This document shows positions 9,083-17,586 of a stretch of 64,000 nt of DNA, piece after piece. The DNA is from Ilumatobacter coccineus YM16-304. Its GTDB lineage: Bacteria; Actinomycetota; Acidimicrobiia; Acidimicrobiales; Ilumatobacteraceae. Positions within the stretch are counted from its first letter, which is position 1. Each line of letters begins with the position of its first letter. The position numbers were made by a program, and so were the translations under genes. The stretch is from NCBI RefSeq assembly GCF_000348785.1, contig NC_020520.1, forward strand, positions 1,674,001-1,738,000. The letters run 5' to 3'. The notes below the pieces were generated by a model that saw nothing but the letters and a program-made list of their open reading frames with translations, made no database searches and was not told where the DNA came from.

Positions 9083-9939
9083 CGGCACCGCTCGACCTGA
9101 CCGTGCGGGTCGCCGACGCGCTCGGCGCCGCGGTGCTGGCCGCGGCACGGCTCGGTGGCGGCGATGTCGCCGAGGCGTATCGCATGGTCCTCGACGATGG
9201 CCGCACCGTGTTCGCGAAGACCCACCGCGACCCACCGCCGCACTTCTTCGAGACCGAAGCATCCGGTCTCGACTGGCTGCGCGACGCGGATGCGATCGCC
9301 GTTCCACAGGTGCTGGCGGTCGACTCGGCGATGCTGGTGCTGGAGTGGATCGACGAGGGCCGTGCCGCGAGCGCGACCGAGACGAGTTTCGGTCGCGGAC
9401 TCGCAGCGCTGCACCGAGCCGGGGCTCCGTGCTTCGGACGCGACGACCGCATGACCACCGGGAGCCGCCGCCTGCCGAACGAACCGTGCGACACCTGGGC
9501 CGAGTTCTACGCCACCAACCGGCTGCTCCCGCTGGTGCGGCTGGCGACCGATCACGCGGCGCTGTCGCCGACGTGTCTCGAGCGGCTCGAGCGCACCGCA
9601 TCTCGGCTCCCCGAGTTCGGCGCTGCCGACGAACCCCCGGCACGACTGCACGGTGACCTGTGGGCGGGCAATCGCCTGGTCGACACCGGGGGGTCGAGCT
9701 GGCTGATCGACCCGGCGGCGCACGGTGGCCACCGCGAGTTCGACCTGGCGATGATGCAGTTGTTCGGCGGCTACGGGCCGGAGTGCTTCGACGCGTACGA
9801 CGACGAGTTCCCCCTCGCCGACGAGTGGGAGCAGCGCGTGCCGCTCCATCAGTTGGCGCCACTGGTGGTTCACGCCGTCAAGTTCGGTGGCGGCTACGCC
9901 GCAGCGACCGAACGCGCCCTCGACGCGCTCGGCATCTGA
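9079..9939 (+). CDS. Fructosamine kinase family protein
   Basis: A 286-aa protein-kinase-fold enzyme of the fructosamine/ketosamine-3-kinase family, which phosphorylates sugar adducts on amines as a glycation repair step. Seen are FAKTHRD (ATP-binding lysine), VLEWIDEG (hinge), the catalytic-loop HGDLWAGN and WLIDPAAHGGHREFDLA (DPA in place of DFG). The GTG start is inside the stop region of the VOC gene. Pairing with a VOC/glyoxalase-like gene suggests a shared role in carbonyl or glycation damage; that is inference. Confidence 0.87.
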   Translation: MTAPLDLTVRVADALGAAVLAAARLGGGDVAEAYRMVLDDGRTVFAKTHRDPPPHFFETEASGLDWLRDADAIAVPQVLAVDSAMLVLEWIDEGRAASATETSFGRGLAALHRAGAPCFGRDDRMTTGSRRLPNEPCDTWAEFYATNRLLPLVRLATDHAALSPTCLERLERTASRLPEFGAADEPPARLHGDLWAGNRLVDTGGSSWLIDPAAHGGHREFDLAMMQLFGGYGPECFDAYDDEFPLADEWEQRVPLHQLAPLVVHAVKFGGGYAAATERALDALGI

Positions 9940-9951
9940 TCAGGCAGCGGG

Positions 9952-9957
9952 CAGACT
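9952..9957 (+). promoter_or_regulatory. -10 element of the M24 peptidase gene
   Basis: CAGACT is followed by GGGGAG and the ATG at 9964. The 6-nt spacing fits a leaderless start, although GGGGAG could also serve as a ribosome-binding site. Confidence 0.35.
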
Positions 9958-9963
9958 GGGGAG

Positions 9964-11082
9964 ATGAGCGCACCCGCTGCCGACACGTCCGTCTATCTCG
10001 ACCGGCTCGACCGGGTTCGCGCGGCGATGACCGAGCACGACATCGACACCCTGTTGCTGTCGGTCGGCCACGACCTGCCGTACCTCACCGGCTACACGGC
10101 GATGCCGCTCGAACGGCTCACGATGCTGGTCGTGCCGCGTGACGGCGACGCCAGCATGATCATCCCCGGACTCGAAGCGGCGCGCGTCGTCGAACAGCCC
10201 GGCGTGTTCACCCTCGTCCCGTGGGGTGAGACGCAGGATCCGACGGCGATCGTCGGTCGCCTCGCCGCGGGCTCCGGCCGCGTCGCCATCGGCGATCAGA
10301 TGTGGGCCCGGTTCCTCGTCGAACTGTTGCCCCACATCCCGGGCGCCGAGTACACCCGGGCCGTCGACGTGGTCGGCGAGTTGCGGATGAAGAAGGATCA
10401 GGCCGAGATCGATGCGCTCGCCGCAGCCGGCGCCGCGGTCGACAAGATCGCCGGGGAGTTGCAGCGCGGCGAGATCCCGTTGGTCGGACGCACCGAAGCC
10501 GAGGTGTCGGCGCACCTGAGTCGACGCATCATCGAAGAGGGGCACCAGCGGGTGAACTTCGCGATCGTCGCCGCCGGCGAGAACGCGTCGAGCCCACACC
10601 ACCATGCCGGTGAGCGGGTGATCCGCGAGAACGAGATCGTGCTCTGTGACTTCGGCGGCACGATGAACGGCTACTGCTCCGACACGACCCGGTGCGTGTT
10701 CACCGGCGAGATCGCCGGCGACGTGGCCGAGGCGTACGCCGTGCTGCACGCCGCGCACGCGGCCGGGGTGGCGGCGGCCACCGTCGGCACACCGTGCGAA
10801 GACGTCGACCGGGCGGCACGAGCGGTCATCGCCGACGCCGGGTACGGCGACTACTTCATTCACCGCACCGGTCACGGCATCGGCCTCGAGGAGCACGAGG
10901 ATCCCTACATCGTCGAGGGCAACGACCTCCCGCTCGCCGCCGGCCATGCGTTCAGCATCGAGCCGGGCATCTACGTGCCGGGCGAGTGGGGCATGCGGCT
11001 CGAAGACATCGTCGTCGCCACCGACGGCGGGCCGGCGCCGGTCAACCACTCGAACCACGACCTCGTCTCCGTCGACGCCTGA
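9964..11082 (+). CDS. M24B family Xaa-Pro aminopeptidase
   Basis: A dinuclear-metal aminopeptidase that cleaves N-terminal residues preceding proline. It is 372 aa, with an N-terminal creatinase-like domain (about 1-140) and a pita-bread catalytic domain. All five metal ligands are visible: two Asp in LCDFGGTMNGYCSDTTR, His in HRTGHGIGLEEHE, Glu in SIEPGIYVPG and Glu in MRLEDIVVAT. It starts 24 nt after the fructosamine kinase gene and converges with a lipoprotein gene. Confidence 0.92.
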   Translation: MSAPAADTSVYLDRLDRVRAAMTEHDIDTLLLSVGHDLPYLTGYTAMPLERLTMLVVPRDGDASMIIPGLEAARVVEQPGVFTLVPWGETQDPTAIVGRLAAGSGRVAIGDQMWARFLVELLPHIPGAEYTRAVDVVGELRMKKDQAEIDALAAAGAAVDKIAGELQRGEIPLVGRTEAEVSAHLSRRIIEEGHQRVNFAIVAAGENASSPHHHAGERVIRENEIVLCDFGGTMNGYCSDTTRCVFTGEIAGDVAEAYAVLHAAHAAGVAAATVGTPCEDVDRAARAVIADAGYGDYFIHRTGHGIGLEEHEDPYIVEGNDLPLAAGHAFSIEPGIYVPGEWGMRLEDIVVATDGGPAPVNHSNHDLVSVDA

Positions 11083-11094
11083 CCCGCCGAAGCA

Positions 11095-11107
11095 ACGGCG
11101 TCGCCGT
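11095..11107. terminator. Short hairpin between convergent genes
   Basis: ACGGCG, a one-base spacer and CGCCGT form a 6-bp palindrome in the 28-nt gap between the peptidase stop and the lipoprotein stop. Weak candidate terminator. Confidence 0.3.
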
Positions 11108-11110
11108 CGT

Positions 11111-11761
11111 TCAGAGTCGGGTGGGGTCGACCTCGGGGCTGTAGTCGGTGAGGTCGATGCTCATGTCGGCACCGACGAACTGGGCCAACACGCCGGAGTC
11201 GAGCGCACAGAACGTCTCGGTTCCTCCGGAGACGACCACGTCGACGCAGCGAGCGTCTTCGCCCGCGATCGGCTTGGTGTACGACGCGGAGTCACCGATT
11301 CTGCGACTGGCACTGCTCCGGAGGCGGTCGGCGAAGGCCTGGCCGAAGAAGTCGTGGCGGAGGGCGACGTCGGAGATGCGCGCCTCGTTGAGCTCGGCTT
11401 CGCATTCGTTGGTGAGCACGTTGCACGTCTCGTCGCCGTCGGCGCTGCTCGTGAACTGCGTGGTCGCCGTGGGCGTCGCAACGGTCACCACGAGCAGATC
11501 GTCGTCGGTCTGGACGACCGACGCAGTGGCCGACACCCCGCCGTAGTGGAGTTCGGTCTCGTAGTCGGCGGTGAAGGTGGCGCCGTCGGTCGATTCGAGG
11601 CGGTCGAGCACCAGGTCGATGTCGTCGCTCCCGGTGCTGACGAGCGCTGCACTGCCCTCTTCGTCTTCGAAGCTCGGCCGTTCGCCGGTGAAACACCCTG
11701 CGAGCACGATGGCGGCGGCTCCGAGCACTGCGGCGGTTCGTCCCGATCGATGCGTGACCAT
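11111..11761 (-). CDS. Secreted lipoprotein of unknown function
   Basis: A 216-aa protein with a lipoprotein signal: basic MVTHRSGR, hydrophobic AAVLGAAAIVLAG and lipobox LAGC with the lipidated Cys at about residue 23. The mature part is acidic and Thr/Ser-rich with four further cysteines that could pair. The size and the YETELHYGG/TATTQFTSS strands resemble actinobacterial LppX/LprG-like lipoproteins only loosely, so I do not assign a family. TAGCCT lies 9 nt before the ATG. Confidence 0.75.
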   Translation of the reverse strand: MVTHRSGRTAAVLGAAAIVLAGCFTGERPSFEDEEGSAALVSTGSDDIDLVLDRLESTDGATFTADYETELHYGGVSATASVVQTDDDLLVVTVATPTATTQFTSSADGDETCNVLTNECEAELNEARISDVALRHDFFGQAFADRLRSSASRRIGDSASYTKPIAGEDARCVDVVVSGGTETFCALDSGVLAQFVGADMSIDLTDYSPEVDPTRL

Positions 11762-11853
11762 GATGACGCCAGGCTAGGTCCGGCGGCCGAGAATCCGGCG
11801 TCGCACGTGACGTGTCGACACCGATCTCGGGAGCGGGTCGGGAAGACCACAGT

Positions 11854-11859
11854 TACCCT
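11854..11859 (+). promoter_or_regulatory. -10 element of the membrane-protein gene
   Basis: TACCCT followed by 8 nt and the GTG at 11868; supports this GTG as the start. Confidence 0.4.
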
Positions 11860-11867
11860 CAGCGACC

Positions 11868-12773
11868 GTGATTCGACTCGATGCCGCGACGGTGCTCCTG
11901 CAATGGGCGACGGGCGGCATGCTGTTCTGCTGGTACACCACCCGGCACCGCGTCGTCGGCATCGGATACGGCTGGCTGCTGCGCGCCACGTACTTCTGCT
12001 TCGCGGCGGGTGCGCTCGCAGTCGGGCTCGCATTCGACACCAACTGGATTCGCGAAGCGTCGTCGCTCGGTGTGGCCCTCGCCTGCGTCGTCGGCCTCGT
12101 CGTGTCGGTCCAACGCAAAGACGCCGGCGTCAGCGGACAGAACGCCGAGTTCGACCGGCGATCCGAACGGGTCGCCGCCATGACCGGAATCGAACGAACC
12201 GGGCGTGCCGACGAAGGGGCTGACGACGCCGGGGGAGCCACCGATGCTGCGTCGCAGTCGTCATCGGTCGCCGCCGAGTTCCCACCGATCCTCGACCTCG
12301 TACCGGTGCTCATCGGCGTGATGGGGCTGGTCGCCGCCTCGCTCGACGCCGGCGGCAACGCTGCGGTCGCCCTGCTGCGAACGCTCGTCGGTGCAGCCTT
12401 CATCGGGGCCATCAGCGACGGCATGTTGCTCGGGCACTGGTACCTGGTGCAGCCGGGTCTACCGCGCCGACTCCTCAACGAGATGGTGACCGCGCTCGGC
12501 TGGTTGTGGCCGCTCGAAGTCGGTGCGCTGCTGCTTCCCACCGGCATGATCAGTGTGTGGACCGGTGCCGTCGACGACGGATGGGGCGGACTGCTCGGGT
12601 GGATGTGGGGCGCATGCGCCATCACCACGATCATCCTGGTGTTCGTCACCCGGGCGGCACTCAAGGAGCGCTACTACTCGGCGGTCATGGCAGCGACCGG
12701 CCTGCTCTACCTGGCGATCCTCACCGGGTTCGGCACCGACATCGTCGCCCGGGCCGTGCTCGATCAGACCTGA
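11868..12773 (+). CDS. Multi-pass membrane protein of unknown function
   Basis: A 301-aa integral membrane protein. Two or three hydrophobic segments lie within the first 100 residues (VLLQWATGGMLFCW, YFCFAAGALAVGLAF, GVALACVVGLVVSV). A hydrophilic Asp/Ala/Ser-rich loop covers about 105-140, then five or six more segments run to the C-terminus. A conserved-looking charged spot, SDGMLLGHWYLVQPGL, sits between helices and could hold functional His and Asp residues. No family recognised. Start is GTG 11868; it is divergent from the lipoprotein. Confidence 0.78.
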   Translation: MIRLDAATVLLQWATGGMLFCWYTTRHRVVGIGYGWLLRATYFCFAAGALAVGLAFDTNWIREASSLGVALACVVGLVVSVQRKDAGVSGQNAEFDRRSERVAAMTGIERTGRADEGADDAGGATDAASQSSSVAAEFPPILDLVPVLIGVMGLVAASLDAGGNAAVALLRTLVGAAFIGAISDGMLLGHWYLVQPGLPRRLLNEMVTALGWLWPLEVGALLLPTGMISVWTGAVDDGWGGLLGWMWGACAITTIILVFVTRAALKERYYSAVMAATGLLYLAILTGFGTDIVARAVLDQT

Positions 12774-12835
12774 TCCGACCGCACCGCGCGTCGGTGTGGG
12801 CGAGACGGCGCCGGTTCGCGAGGCGCAGCGGCAAG

Positions 12836-12841
12836 TAGGGT
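12836..12841 (+). promoter_or_regulatory. -10 element of ku-polymerase operon
   Basis: TAGGGT, then 6 nt, then the ku ATG; a textbook actinobacterial -10 at leaderless spacing. Confidence 0.55.
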
Positions 12842-12847
12842 GAGCCA

Positions 12848-13894
12848 ATGGCACGACCGGTGTGGAACGGAACCATCTCCTTCGGTCTCATCGCGATTCC
12901 GGTGAAGCTGTACCACGCCGTGCGCAAGAAGTCGGTGTCGTTCAACCAGCTCGACGAGCGGAACATGGCTCGTATCCGGTACCGCAAGGTCAACGCCGAC
13001 ACGGGCGACGAGGTGAGCGACGCGCACATCGTCAAGGGGTACGAGATCTCGAAGGGGCGCTACGTCATCATCGACCCCGACGAACTCGAACCCTTCATGC
13101 CGGCGGTGTCGAAGACCGTCGACCTCGAGGAGTTCGTCGACCTCGAAGACATCGATCCGGTCTACTTCGACACGGCGTATCACCTCGCCCCCGACGTCGA
13201 CAATCCGAAGCCGTACGTCCTGCTGGCCCGAGCGATGGAGGCCAGCGGCAAGGTCGCGATCGGTCGTTTCGTGATGCGCAACAAGCAGTACACCGCGGCC
13301 ATTCGTGCCGAGGAGGGCCGGCTCGTCATGTCGTCGTTGGCGTATGCCGACGAGGTGGTCGATTGGACGACGATCGAAGAACTCCGAGGCCTCGACGACG
13401 TCGAGGTCAACGACAAAGAGGTCCTGATGGCGGAGTCGCTCGTCGAGTCGCTCAGCGGTGAGTTCGAGCCCGAGCGCTACCACGACGAGTACCGCGAGCA
13501 GGTCATGGCGCTCATCCAGATGAAGGCCGATGGTGAGGAGATCACCGCGCCCGAGGTCGAAGCAGAACGGCCCAAGGTCATCGACATCATGGCCGCGCTC
13601 GAAGCCAGCGTTGCCGCGGCCAAGGAGTCCCGAGCCCGGCATCCGGCGGCCAAGGCGTCGGGCGGCGGCACGGTGAGTTCGTTGGCGAGCAAGAAGCAGA
13701 CCGCCGCCAAGAAGACCGCGGCGAAGAAGAGCGCCGCCAAGAAGTCAGCAGCCAAGAAGAGTGCGGCCAAGAAGACCGCCGCGAAGAAGACCGCGGCCAA
13801 GAAGACGGCAACGAAGAAGCGAGCGGCCAAGAAGAGCGCGACGAAGCGTTCGAGCGCCAAGGCGAAGAAGACGGACACCAAGAAGTCGGCGTGA
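12848..13894 (+). CDS. ku: Ku DNA-end-binding protein
   Basis: The homodimeric ring protein of bacterial non-homologous end joining, which threads onto double-strand ends and recruits the repair polymerase/ligase. It begins MARPVWNGTISFGLIAIPVKLY and contains RYRKVN and KGYEISKGRYVIIDPDEL, typical of the Ku core to about residue 255. The C-terminal ~70 residues are a lysine/alanine repeat tail (AAKKTAAKK units), as in several mycobacterial Ku proteins where such tails bind DNA. Length is 348 aa. The polymerase gene follows after 4 nt. Confidence 0.96.
   Translation: MARPVWNGTISFGLIAIPVKLYHAVRKKSVSFNQLDERNMARIRYRKVNADTGDEVSDAHIVKGYEISKGRYVIIDPDELEPFMPAVSKTVDLEEFVDLEDIDPVYFDTAYHLAPDVDNPKPYVLLARAMEASGKVAIGRFVMRNKQYTAAIRAEEGRLVMSSLAYADEVVDWTTIEELRGLDDVEVNDKEVLMAESLVESLSGEFEPERYHDEYREQVMALIQMKADGEEITAPEVEAERPKVIDIMAALEASVAAAKESRARHPAAKASGGGTVSSLASKKQTAAKKTAAKKSAAKKSAAKKSAAKKTAAKKTAAKKTATKKRAAKKSATKRSSAKAKKTDTKKSA
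13690..13881 (+). repeat. Low-complexity (A/S)AKK repeat coding the Ku tail
   Basis: A degenerate run of GCCAAGAAG-type codons encodes AAKKTAAKKSAAKK-like repeats at the Ku C-terminus. Units vary in codons, so this is a protein-level repeat prone to slippage and not a mobile or CRISPR repeat. Confidence 0.7.
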
Positions 13895-13898
13895 ACAC

Positions 13899-14795
13899 AT
13901 GACGGTCGTCTCGATCGACGGGCGCGAGGTCACGCTCACGAACCTCGACAAGGTGCTGTACCCGTCGGGGTTCACCAAGGCCGAGGTCGTCGACTATCAC
14001 GCCCGCATCGCGCCGTGGGCGATCCCGCACCTCGCCGATCGCTGCCTGACGTTCCGTCGGTTCCCCGACGGCACCGATCGCGACGGGTTCTTCGAGAAGC
14101 GGTGCAACAAGCATCGTCCCGAGTGGGTGCCGGTGTCGCTGGGTCCGGGCGATCGGCGTGGCGGCATCGAGTACTGCCGCATCGAAGAACCGGCCGCGAT
14201 GGTGTGGGCCGCCAACCTGGCAGCGATCGAACTCCACGCACCGATGGCGCATGCGGTCGACATCGACACGCCGAGCACGCTGGTGTTCGACTTCGATCCG
14301 GGGCCGAAGACCTCGGTCGTCGAGTGTTGCCAGATCGCGTTGGCGACCACGGCGGTGCTCGAATCGGTCGGGCTCCAAGGATGGTGCAAGACCTCGGGGT
14401 CGAAGGGGCTCCAGATGTACGTGCCGCTCAACACCCCCGGGGCCACGCATCAGGGTGCAGCCGACTTCGCCCTCGCCGTCGGACAGGTGCTCGAGCGGCA
14501 ACTGCCCGGCAAGGTCACCACGATCATGGCCAAAGACGTGCGCCCCGGGAAGATCTTCGTCGACTGGAGCCAGAACGCGCTCCACAAGACCACGATCGCC
14601 CCGTACTCGCTGCGCGCCCGGCCTCGTCCGACCGTGTCGACGCCGGTCACCTGGGACGAGGTCGAGTCGTGCGCGAGCGGCGACCTCGACCTCGTGTTCG
14701 AAGCCGGCGACGTGCTCGAACGCGTCGACGAGTTCGGCGACCTGTTCGAACCGGTGCTGACACTGCAGCAAGAACTCCCGACACCGCAGTCCTGA
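13899..14795 (+). CDS. Stand-alone LigD-type polymerase/primase (NHEJ PolDom)
   Basis: A 298-aa archaeo-eukaryotic-primase-fold polymerase equal to the polymerase domain of LigD, without ligase or nuclease modules. It adds ribo- or deoxyribonucleotides at broken ends held by Ku. Seen are TNLDKVLYPSGFTKAEVVDYH at the N-terminus, ELHAPMAHAVD with a likely catalytic His, the metal-binding pair in VFDFDPGP, KTSGSKGLQMYVPL and the third acidic residue in FVDWSQN. It starts 4 nt after ku, so one operon. The ligase must be encoded elsewhere. Confidence 0.92.
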   Translation: MTVVSIDGREVTLTNLDKVLYPSGFTKAEVVDYHARIAPWAIPHLADRCLTFRRFPDGTDRDGFFEKRCNKHRPEWVPVSLGPGDRRGGIEYCRIEEPAAMVWAANLAAIELHAPMAHAVDIDTPSTLVFDFDPGPKTSVVECCQIALATTAVLESVGLQGWCKTSGSKGLQMYVPLNTPGATHQGAADFALAVGQVLERQLPGKVTTIMAKDVRPGKIFVDWSQNALHKTTIAPYSLRARPRPTVSTPVTWDEVESCASGDLDLVFEAGDVLERVDEFGDLFEPVLTLQQELPTPQS

Positions 14796-14816
14796 CGGCG
14801 GCGCGCTGAGCGCCAT

Positions 14817-14840
14817 GTCACGTCGGTGATGACACGTGAC
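14817..14840. terminator. Hairpin downstream of the polymerase gene
   Basis: GTCACGT (14817-14823) pairs with ACGTGAC (14834-14840) around a 10-nt loop, 21 nt after the polymerase stop. An alternative GTG start of the next gene at 14836 falls inside this hairpin, which argues against that start. Confidence 0.45.
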
Positions 14841-14856
14841 GCGGTCCTCGCTGCGT

Positions 14857-14862
14857 CACACT
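14857..14862 (+). promoter_or_regulatory. -10 element of the serine hydrolase gene
   Basis: CACACT, then 6 nt, then GTG 14869; the spacing matches the leaderless pattern of the window. Confidence 0.35.
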
Positions 14863-14868
14863 GGGGCG

Positions 14869-16338
14869 GTGAGGCGTGGCATCGGAATCGGCGGAGTGTG
14901 TGCGCTCGTGGTCGCCGGATGCGCCTCCGAACCGGCCGTGGAGTCGGCGGTCGACACCATGCCCCCTGCGGCATCGGCACCGGCCAGCACCAGTACCTCC
15001 ACCACCATCACCGTCCCGAGCGTCACCACCATTCCGACGGTCTCCACGACGACCGGCCCGCTTCCGTCGCCGACGGTGTCACCGTCGAGCCTGCCCCCGT
15101 CGTCCGCGGTTCCGCCGACGACGAGCGTGCTGCCCGTGTCCGGACCGGTCGACGAAGCCGACGCGGATGGACTCGACGAGACCGTCGACCCGCTCGGCGA
15201 GGTCGTGTACGACGATCCGACGTTCGACATCGGACCGCAGGTCGACATCGACATCGATCTCGCACGGTTCCCGGTCGACGACGCCGGCATCGGCGGTGGC
15301 GCTCCCGAACCGGGAGCTCCCGACGAGCCCGACGACACGCCGCTCACGGGGTGGGCTGCGGTCGACCGGTATCTCGAATCGGTCCTCGTCGTCCCCGGCA
15401 ACACCGCAGCGGCGCTCGCCGTGTCGATCGGCGGCGACGTCGTCCACACCGCAGCCTTCGGGGAGCGCGACCCCTCCACCGGTGACCCGGCCGAACCGCA
15501 CGACCGCTTCCGCATCGCGAGCATCTCGAAGCCGATCACGGCGATCGTCGCCATGACGCTGGTCGAGGACGGCGTCGTCGGTCTCGACGACCCGATCGGC
15601 GGAGTGCTCGCCGAACACGTCGGTCTGTCGTCGGTGTCGTCCGGCGCCCAGCAACTGACCTTGCGCCGGCTGCTGTCACACCGCAGCGGCTTCGGCAAGT
15701 ACGAGTCGACCTTCTTCCGCAGCGGGGCCGACGACTGCACCGACGCGGCACGCCAGGGCCTGGCTCGCGGTGTCGGTGGCGGGGGCTACATCTACAGCAA
15801 CATGAACTACTGCCTCGCCGGGCTGCTCATCGAAGCGCTCACCGGCCTCACCTACGAACAGGCTGCATATCAGCAGCTTCTCACCCCGCTCGGTATCTCG
15901 GGGATGCGTCTCGCTCCGACGTTCGACCCCGGTCCCGACGAGATCCAACACCAGACGACCGACGGGCGCAACTACATGGAGACCCTCGGGGGAGCGGGGT
16001 CGTGGATCGCCTCGCCGACCGACCTCGTCACGATCCTCGACTCGCTCGACCTCTCCACGTCGGGTTTCAAGCCGCTCGACCAGTCGACCGTGTTCCAGAT
16101 GGCGATCCCGGTCGGTGGGCAGTACGGCCAGCGCGGCTATGGCCTCGGCCTGATTTCGTACGGTGACGGCAGATTCGGCCACACCGGCACCATCGAGTCG
16201 ACGCACGCGATGCTGCTCAATCGTGGCGACGGCGTCACCTGGGCGCTCACGGTCGCCGGGCAGTCACCGAGCGAATCGACGGCGCTCGAACAGATCATGA
16301 ACCGAGCGTTCGAAGCCGGCGGTTTCGTCACCGGCTGA
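14869..16338 (+). CDS. Serine beta-lactamase-fold (S12) lipoprotein
   Basis: A secreted class C beta-lactamase/DD-peptidase-like hydrolase of 489 aa. A short lipoprotein signal VRRGIGIGGVCALVVAGC ends in a lipobox. It is followed by a long Ser/Thr/Pro-rich linker (about 20-160) with many acidic residues, then the catalytic domain. Active-site motifs are SISK (Ser218, Lys221), YSN (near 309) and HTG (near 438). Whether it acts on peptidoglycan, D-amino-acid peptides or esters cannot be read. GTG 14869 was chosen because the signal peptide begins there and a -10 lies 6 nt upstream. Confidence 0.85.
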   Translation: MRRGIGIGGVCALVVAGCASEPAVESAVDTMPPAASAPASTSTSTTITVPSVTTIPTVSTTTGPLPSPTVSPSSLPPSSAVPPTTSVLPVSGPVDEADADGLDETVDPLGEVVYDDPTFDIGPQVDIDIDLARFPVDDAGIGGGAPEPGAPDEPDDTPLTGWAAVDRYLESVLVVPGNTAAALAVSIGGDVVHTAAFGERDPSTGDPAEPHDRFRIASISKPITAIVAMTLVEDGVVGLDDPIGGVLAEHVGLSSVSSGAQQLTLRRLLSHRSGFGKYESTFFRSGADDCTDAARQGLARGVGGGGYIYSNMNYCLAGLLIEALTGLTYEQAAYQQLLTPLGISGMRLAPTFDPGPDEIQHQTTDGRNYMETLGGAGSWIASPTDLVTILDSLDLSTSGFKPLDQSTVFQMAIPVGGQYGQRGYGLGLISYGDGRFGHTGTIESTHAMLLNRGDGVTWALTVAGQSPSESTALEQIMNRAFEAGGFVTG

Positions 16339-16351
16339 CCCGAGCGACGCG

Positions 16352-17527
16352 TCAGGCGATGGCGCCGGCAGCGCGCAGCGCGTCGGCGTCGAAACCCAGT
16401 TCGGCGATGATCTCGAGCGTGTGCTCGCCGTGACCGGGAGCATCGCGACTCACCCGCTGTGGTGTGCCGTGCAAGCGGGCCGCAGGGCGCGGCTCGCGAA
16501 CTCGTCCGGCGATCGGATGGTCACGTTCGACGAACACCTCGTTGTTGATCACCTGCGGATCGCTCGGCAGGTCGTCGAGCGTGTTGATGCGCGACGACGG
16601 AACATCGAACTGGGCCGACCGCTCGATGAAGTCGTGCAGCGAGCAGTTGGCGGCGGCGTCGGCCAACTCGGTCACCATCTCGCCGAAGTTCGCCATCCGC
16701 GACAGCGTGTCGGCGAAGCGTGGGTCCTCGGCGAGTTCGGGGCGACCGAACGCCGCGGTGAGTCCCTGGAACTCGCTGTCGGTCACTGCGCTCGCACTCG
16801 CGAAGCCGTCGGCGAGCCGCGTGACGCCGTAGTTCGCCGCCAACGTCGGCTGGCGGTTGGCGTCGTCGTCGAGGATCACGGCGTCCATCCCCGAATCGGG
16901 CCACATGAACGCGATGGCCGCGTCGAGCATCGCCAACTCGATGTGTTGGCCGCGCGCTTTGCCGGTCGCCCGGGCGAACAGTGCCGCGGTGATCGATTGG
17001 CACGCGGTGTAGGCGGCGGCCTTGTCGCACAGCAGCGTGCGGAACATCGCGGGCTCGCCGTTGGCCGGGTCGGACTGCACGCTCGCCAAGCCCGACGCGG
17101 CCTGGATCACGTTGTCGTACACGCGACGGTTGCTGTACGGCCCGTCGGGGCCGTAGCCGGAGATCGACATGTAGATCAGGTCGGGGTTGATCTCGGCGAG
17201 TTCGTCGTAGCCGAGCCCGAGACGGGCCATCGCTCCGGGGCGGAAGTTCTGGATGAGGACGTCGGTGTCGGCGACGAGCCGTCGGACGACCTCCTTGGCC
17301 TCGTCGGTCTTGAGGTCGACGACCAACGAGCGCTTCCCGCGGTTGTTGTTGGCGAAGATGCCGGTCATCCCGTTCTTCGACGTGCCGAGAATCCGCATGA
17401 TGTCGCCGAAGCCAGGCGTCTCGACCTTGACGACCTCGGCCCCTTGGTCGGCGAGCATCATCGCGGACAACGGCCCCGAGATCATCACCGAGAAGTCCAA
17501 CACTTTCACACCGTCGAGTGGCCCCAT
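16352..17527 (-). CDS. CaiB/BaiF family (class III) CoA-transferase
   Basis: A family III CoA-transferase that moves CoA between carboxylic acids through a covalent aspartyl intermediate; an alpha-methylacyl-CoA racemase activity is the other possibility. Typical features are LDGVKVLDFS at the start, LADQGAEVVKVETP, NNNRGKRSLVVDLK, DVLIQNFRPG, ISGYGPDGPYS and IELAMLDAAIAFMW with the expected catalytic Asp. The C-terminal region (ARLHGTPQRVS ... LGFDADAL) is complete. Length is 391 aa. It converges on the S12 gene with 13 nt between stops. Confidence 0.9.
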   Translation of the reverse strand: MGPLDGVKVLDFSVMISGPLSAMMLADQGAEVVKVETPGFGDIMRILGTSKNGMTGIFANNNRGKRSLVVDLKTDEAKEVVRRLVADTDVLIQNFRPGAMARLGLGYDELAEINPDLIYMSISGYGPDGPYSNRRVYDNVIQAASGLASVQSDPANGEPAMFRTLLCDKAAAYTACQSITAALFARATGKARGQHIELAMLDAAIAFMWPDSGMDAVILDDDANRQPTLAANYGVTRLADGFASASAVTDSEFQGLTAAFGRPELAEDPRFADTLSRMANFGEMVTELADAAANCSLHDFIERSAQFDVPSSRINTLDDLPSDPQVINNEVFVERDHPIAGRVREPRPAARLHGTPQRVSRDAPGHGEHTLEIIAELGFDADALRAAGAIA

Positions 17528-17586
17528 GGCGTGATGATTGCACGGCGACGGAGTCCTCTGACGAAGCGGGCTACCGTCGCGTCGAG

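Noticed and set aside
13690-13881. Regularly repeated 9-nt units that could look like a repeat array
   Set aside because: They encode the Ala/Lys tail of Ku in frame; no spacers, so not CRISPR.
13899-14795. Gln in the SGSKGLQ motif where many LigD polymerases have His
   Set aside because: The metal ligands and the likely catalytic His (ELH) are intact, and I cannot tell from memory how often stand-alone polymerases carry Gln here, so no loss of function is claimed.
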